A DNA stretch of 64,000 bases from Lachnospiraceae bacterium. Its GTDB lineage: Bacteria; Bacillota; Clostridia; Lachnospirales; Lachnospiraceae. Location of the stretch: assembly GCA_022788085.1 (NCBI GenBank), contig JALEWA010000101.1:1-64000 (forward strand), read 5' to 3'. Under the pieces are notes generated by a model. The model worked only from the letters and a program-made list of their open reading frames with translations. It was not told where the DNA came from and did no database searches. Position numbers and translations under genes: made by a program. Shown here piece after piece: positions 63,655 to 64,000 of the stretch. Positions within the stretch are counted from its first letter, which is position 1. Each line of letters opens with the position of its first letter.

Positions 63655-64000
63655 ATGGAGACTAAGATTCTCTTAGAAAATGGTACAAATGAACTTGAAG
63701 TGCTTGAATTTATTGTGGATGGTAATTATTACGGAATAAACGTTGCGAAAATTAAAGAAATTACTCCATATCAGCCTGTAACACCGGTTCCAAATACACA
63801 TCCAAGTGTAGAAGGTATATTTATGCCTAGAGATACGATGATTACAGCAATTGATTTGCGAAATTGCCTTCAAAGAGGTCAGTCACAGCCTGAAGGACTA
63901 TTTATTATTACAAGTTTTAACAAGTTGGATATTGCTTTCCATGTAGATGCGGTTGTTGGCATACATAGAGTTTCTTGGGCGGATATTATCAAACCAGGGG
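63655..64000 (+). CDS. cheV: CheV/CheW-like chemotaxis coupling protein (partial)
   Basis: The first 115 residues run off the right edge. A CheW-type domain is clear: LEVLEFIVDGNYYGINVAKI, ITPYQPVTPVPNTHPSVEG, FMPRDTMITAIDLR and IAFHVDAVVGIHRVSW. The start MET(K)ILLENGTNELEVLEF and insert spacing resemble CheV, which would add a receiver domain beyond the window. ATG 63655 follows GGAGG by six bases. Confidence 0.8.
   Translation, partial: METKILLENGTNELEVLEFIVDGNYYGINVAKIKEITPYQPVTPVPNTHPSVEGIFMPRDTMITAIDLRNCLQRGQSQPEGLFIITSFNKLDIAFHVDAVVGIHRVSWADIIKPG

Overview
The window is a low-GC (by eye a little under 40% G+C) chromosomal segment of an anaerobic, probably flagellated Clostridia member, most likely a Lachnospiraceae. 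The supporting signs are the tmRNA tag AEDNLAIAA, strong AGGAGG ribosome sites, a HrcA-type CIRCE operator, several c-di-GMP proteins, chemotaxis genes with a separate HPt protein and a CheV-like protein, and a phosphate operon preceded by TTTACA direct repeats. No prophage, integrase, transposase or CRISPR array was seen. The content is mostly housekeeping with scattered signs of gene decay. Genus cannot be fixed from sequence reading alone.

Layout. 1-2.9 kb: end of a thiamine operon (thiF-like end, thiG, thiH, thiE-like). 2.9-3.7 kb: CIRCE-controlled Hsp20 and a 40-residue basic protein. 3.7-5.4 kb: ferredoxin-type protein divergent from a Crp/Fnr regulator, with a small MITE-like element between them. 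5.4-9.3 kb: HD-domain gene, a MATE transporter pseudogene fused to an RCC1-repeat fragment, a ~400-bp array of 73-bp hairpin-forming tandem repeats, and a putative PD-(D/E)XK nuclease gene that starts in the last repeat. 9.3-15.6 kb: orphan trpB, a DUF1624 membrane protein, a Smr-less MutS2-like ATPase behind a leader-peptide attenuator, a lipase-like hydrolase and a HAD phosphatase. 15.6-20.5 kb: LacI-sensor diguanylate cyclase, then TrkH/TrkA potassium uptake on the minus strand. 20.5-30 kb: MATE exporter, CapA-like lipoprotein, a kinase/receiver hybrid lacking its phospho-sites, flotillin, a gene with a sigma-28-like promoter and FliD-like region, a second diguanylate cyclase, and an AI-2E-family permease. 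30.1-31.3 kb: a solute-binding-protein/chemoreceptor deletion chimera. 31.5-38.8 kb: thiN, nfo, a CmpB-family membrane protein, a serine hydrolase, and a heterodimeric ABC exporter preceded by its own leader peptide and terminator.

39.3-44.7 kb holds gpmI with a heavily folded leader, an EAL phosphodiesterase, and enolase whose ribosome site is buried in a hairpin. 44.8-51.2 kb: a chemoreceptor and pstSCAB-phoU. 51.2-54.8 kb is the conserved secG-rnr-smpB-ssrA block (ribosome rescue and RNA decay). 54.8-57.1 kb: a cytidylate-kinase-like protein, an SGNH hydrolase and a small protein. 57.2-64 kb: CheA, HPt, a membrane protein, an OmpR/histidine-kinase pair, a lipoprotein and the start of a CheV-like gene.

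Themes. (1) Leader-peptide/terminator control is predicted for two operons that could respond to ribosome-targeting drugs: the MutS2-like ATPase and the BmrCD-like ABC pair. Both have TTGAC(A/T)-N17-TATG(T/G)T promoters and leader peptides beginning Met-Leu-Arg. (2) Two independent multi-deletion chimeric pseudogenes. (3) RNA structure is prominent upstream of glycolytic genes. (4) c-di-GMP synthesis (two GGDEF proteins) and breakdown (one EAL protein) sit close to chemotaxis genes.
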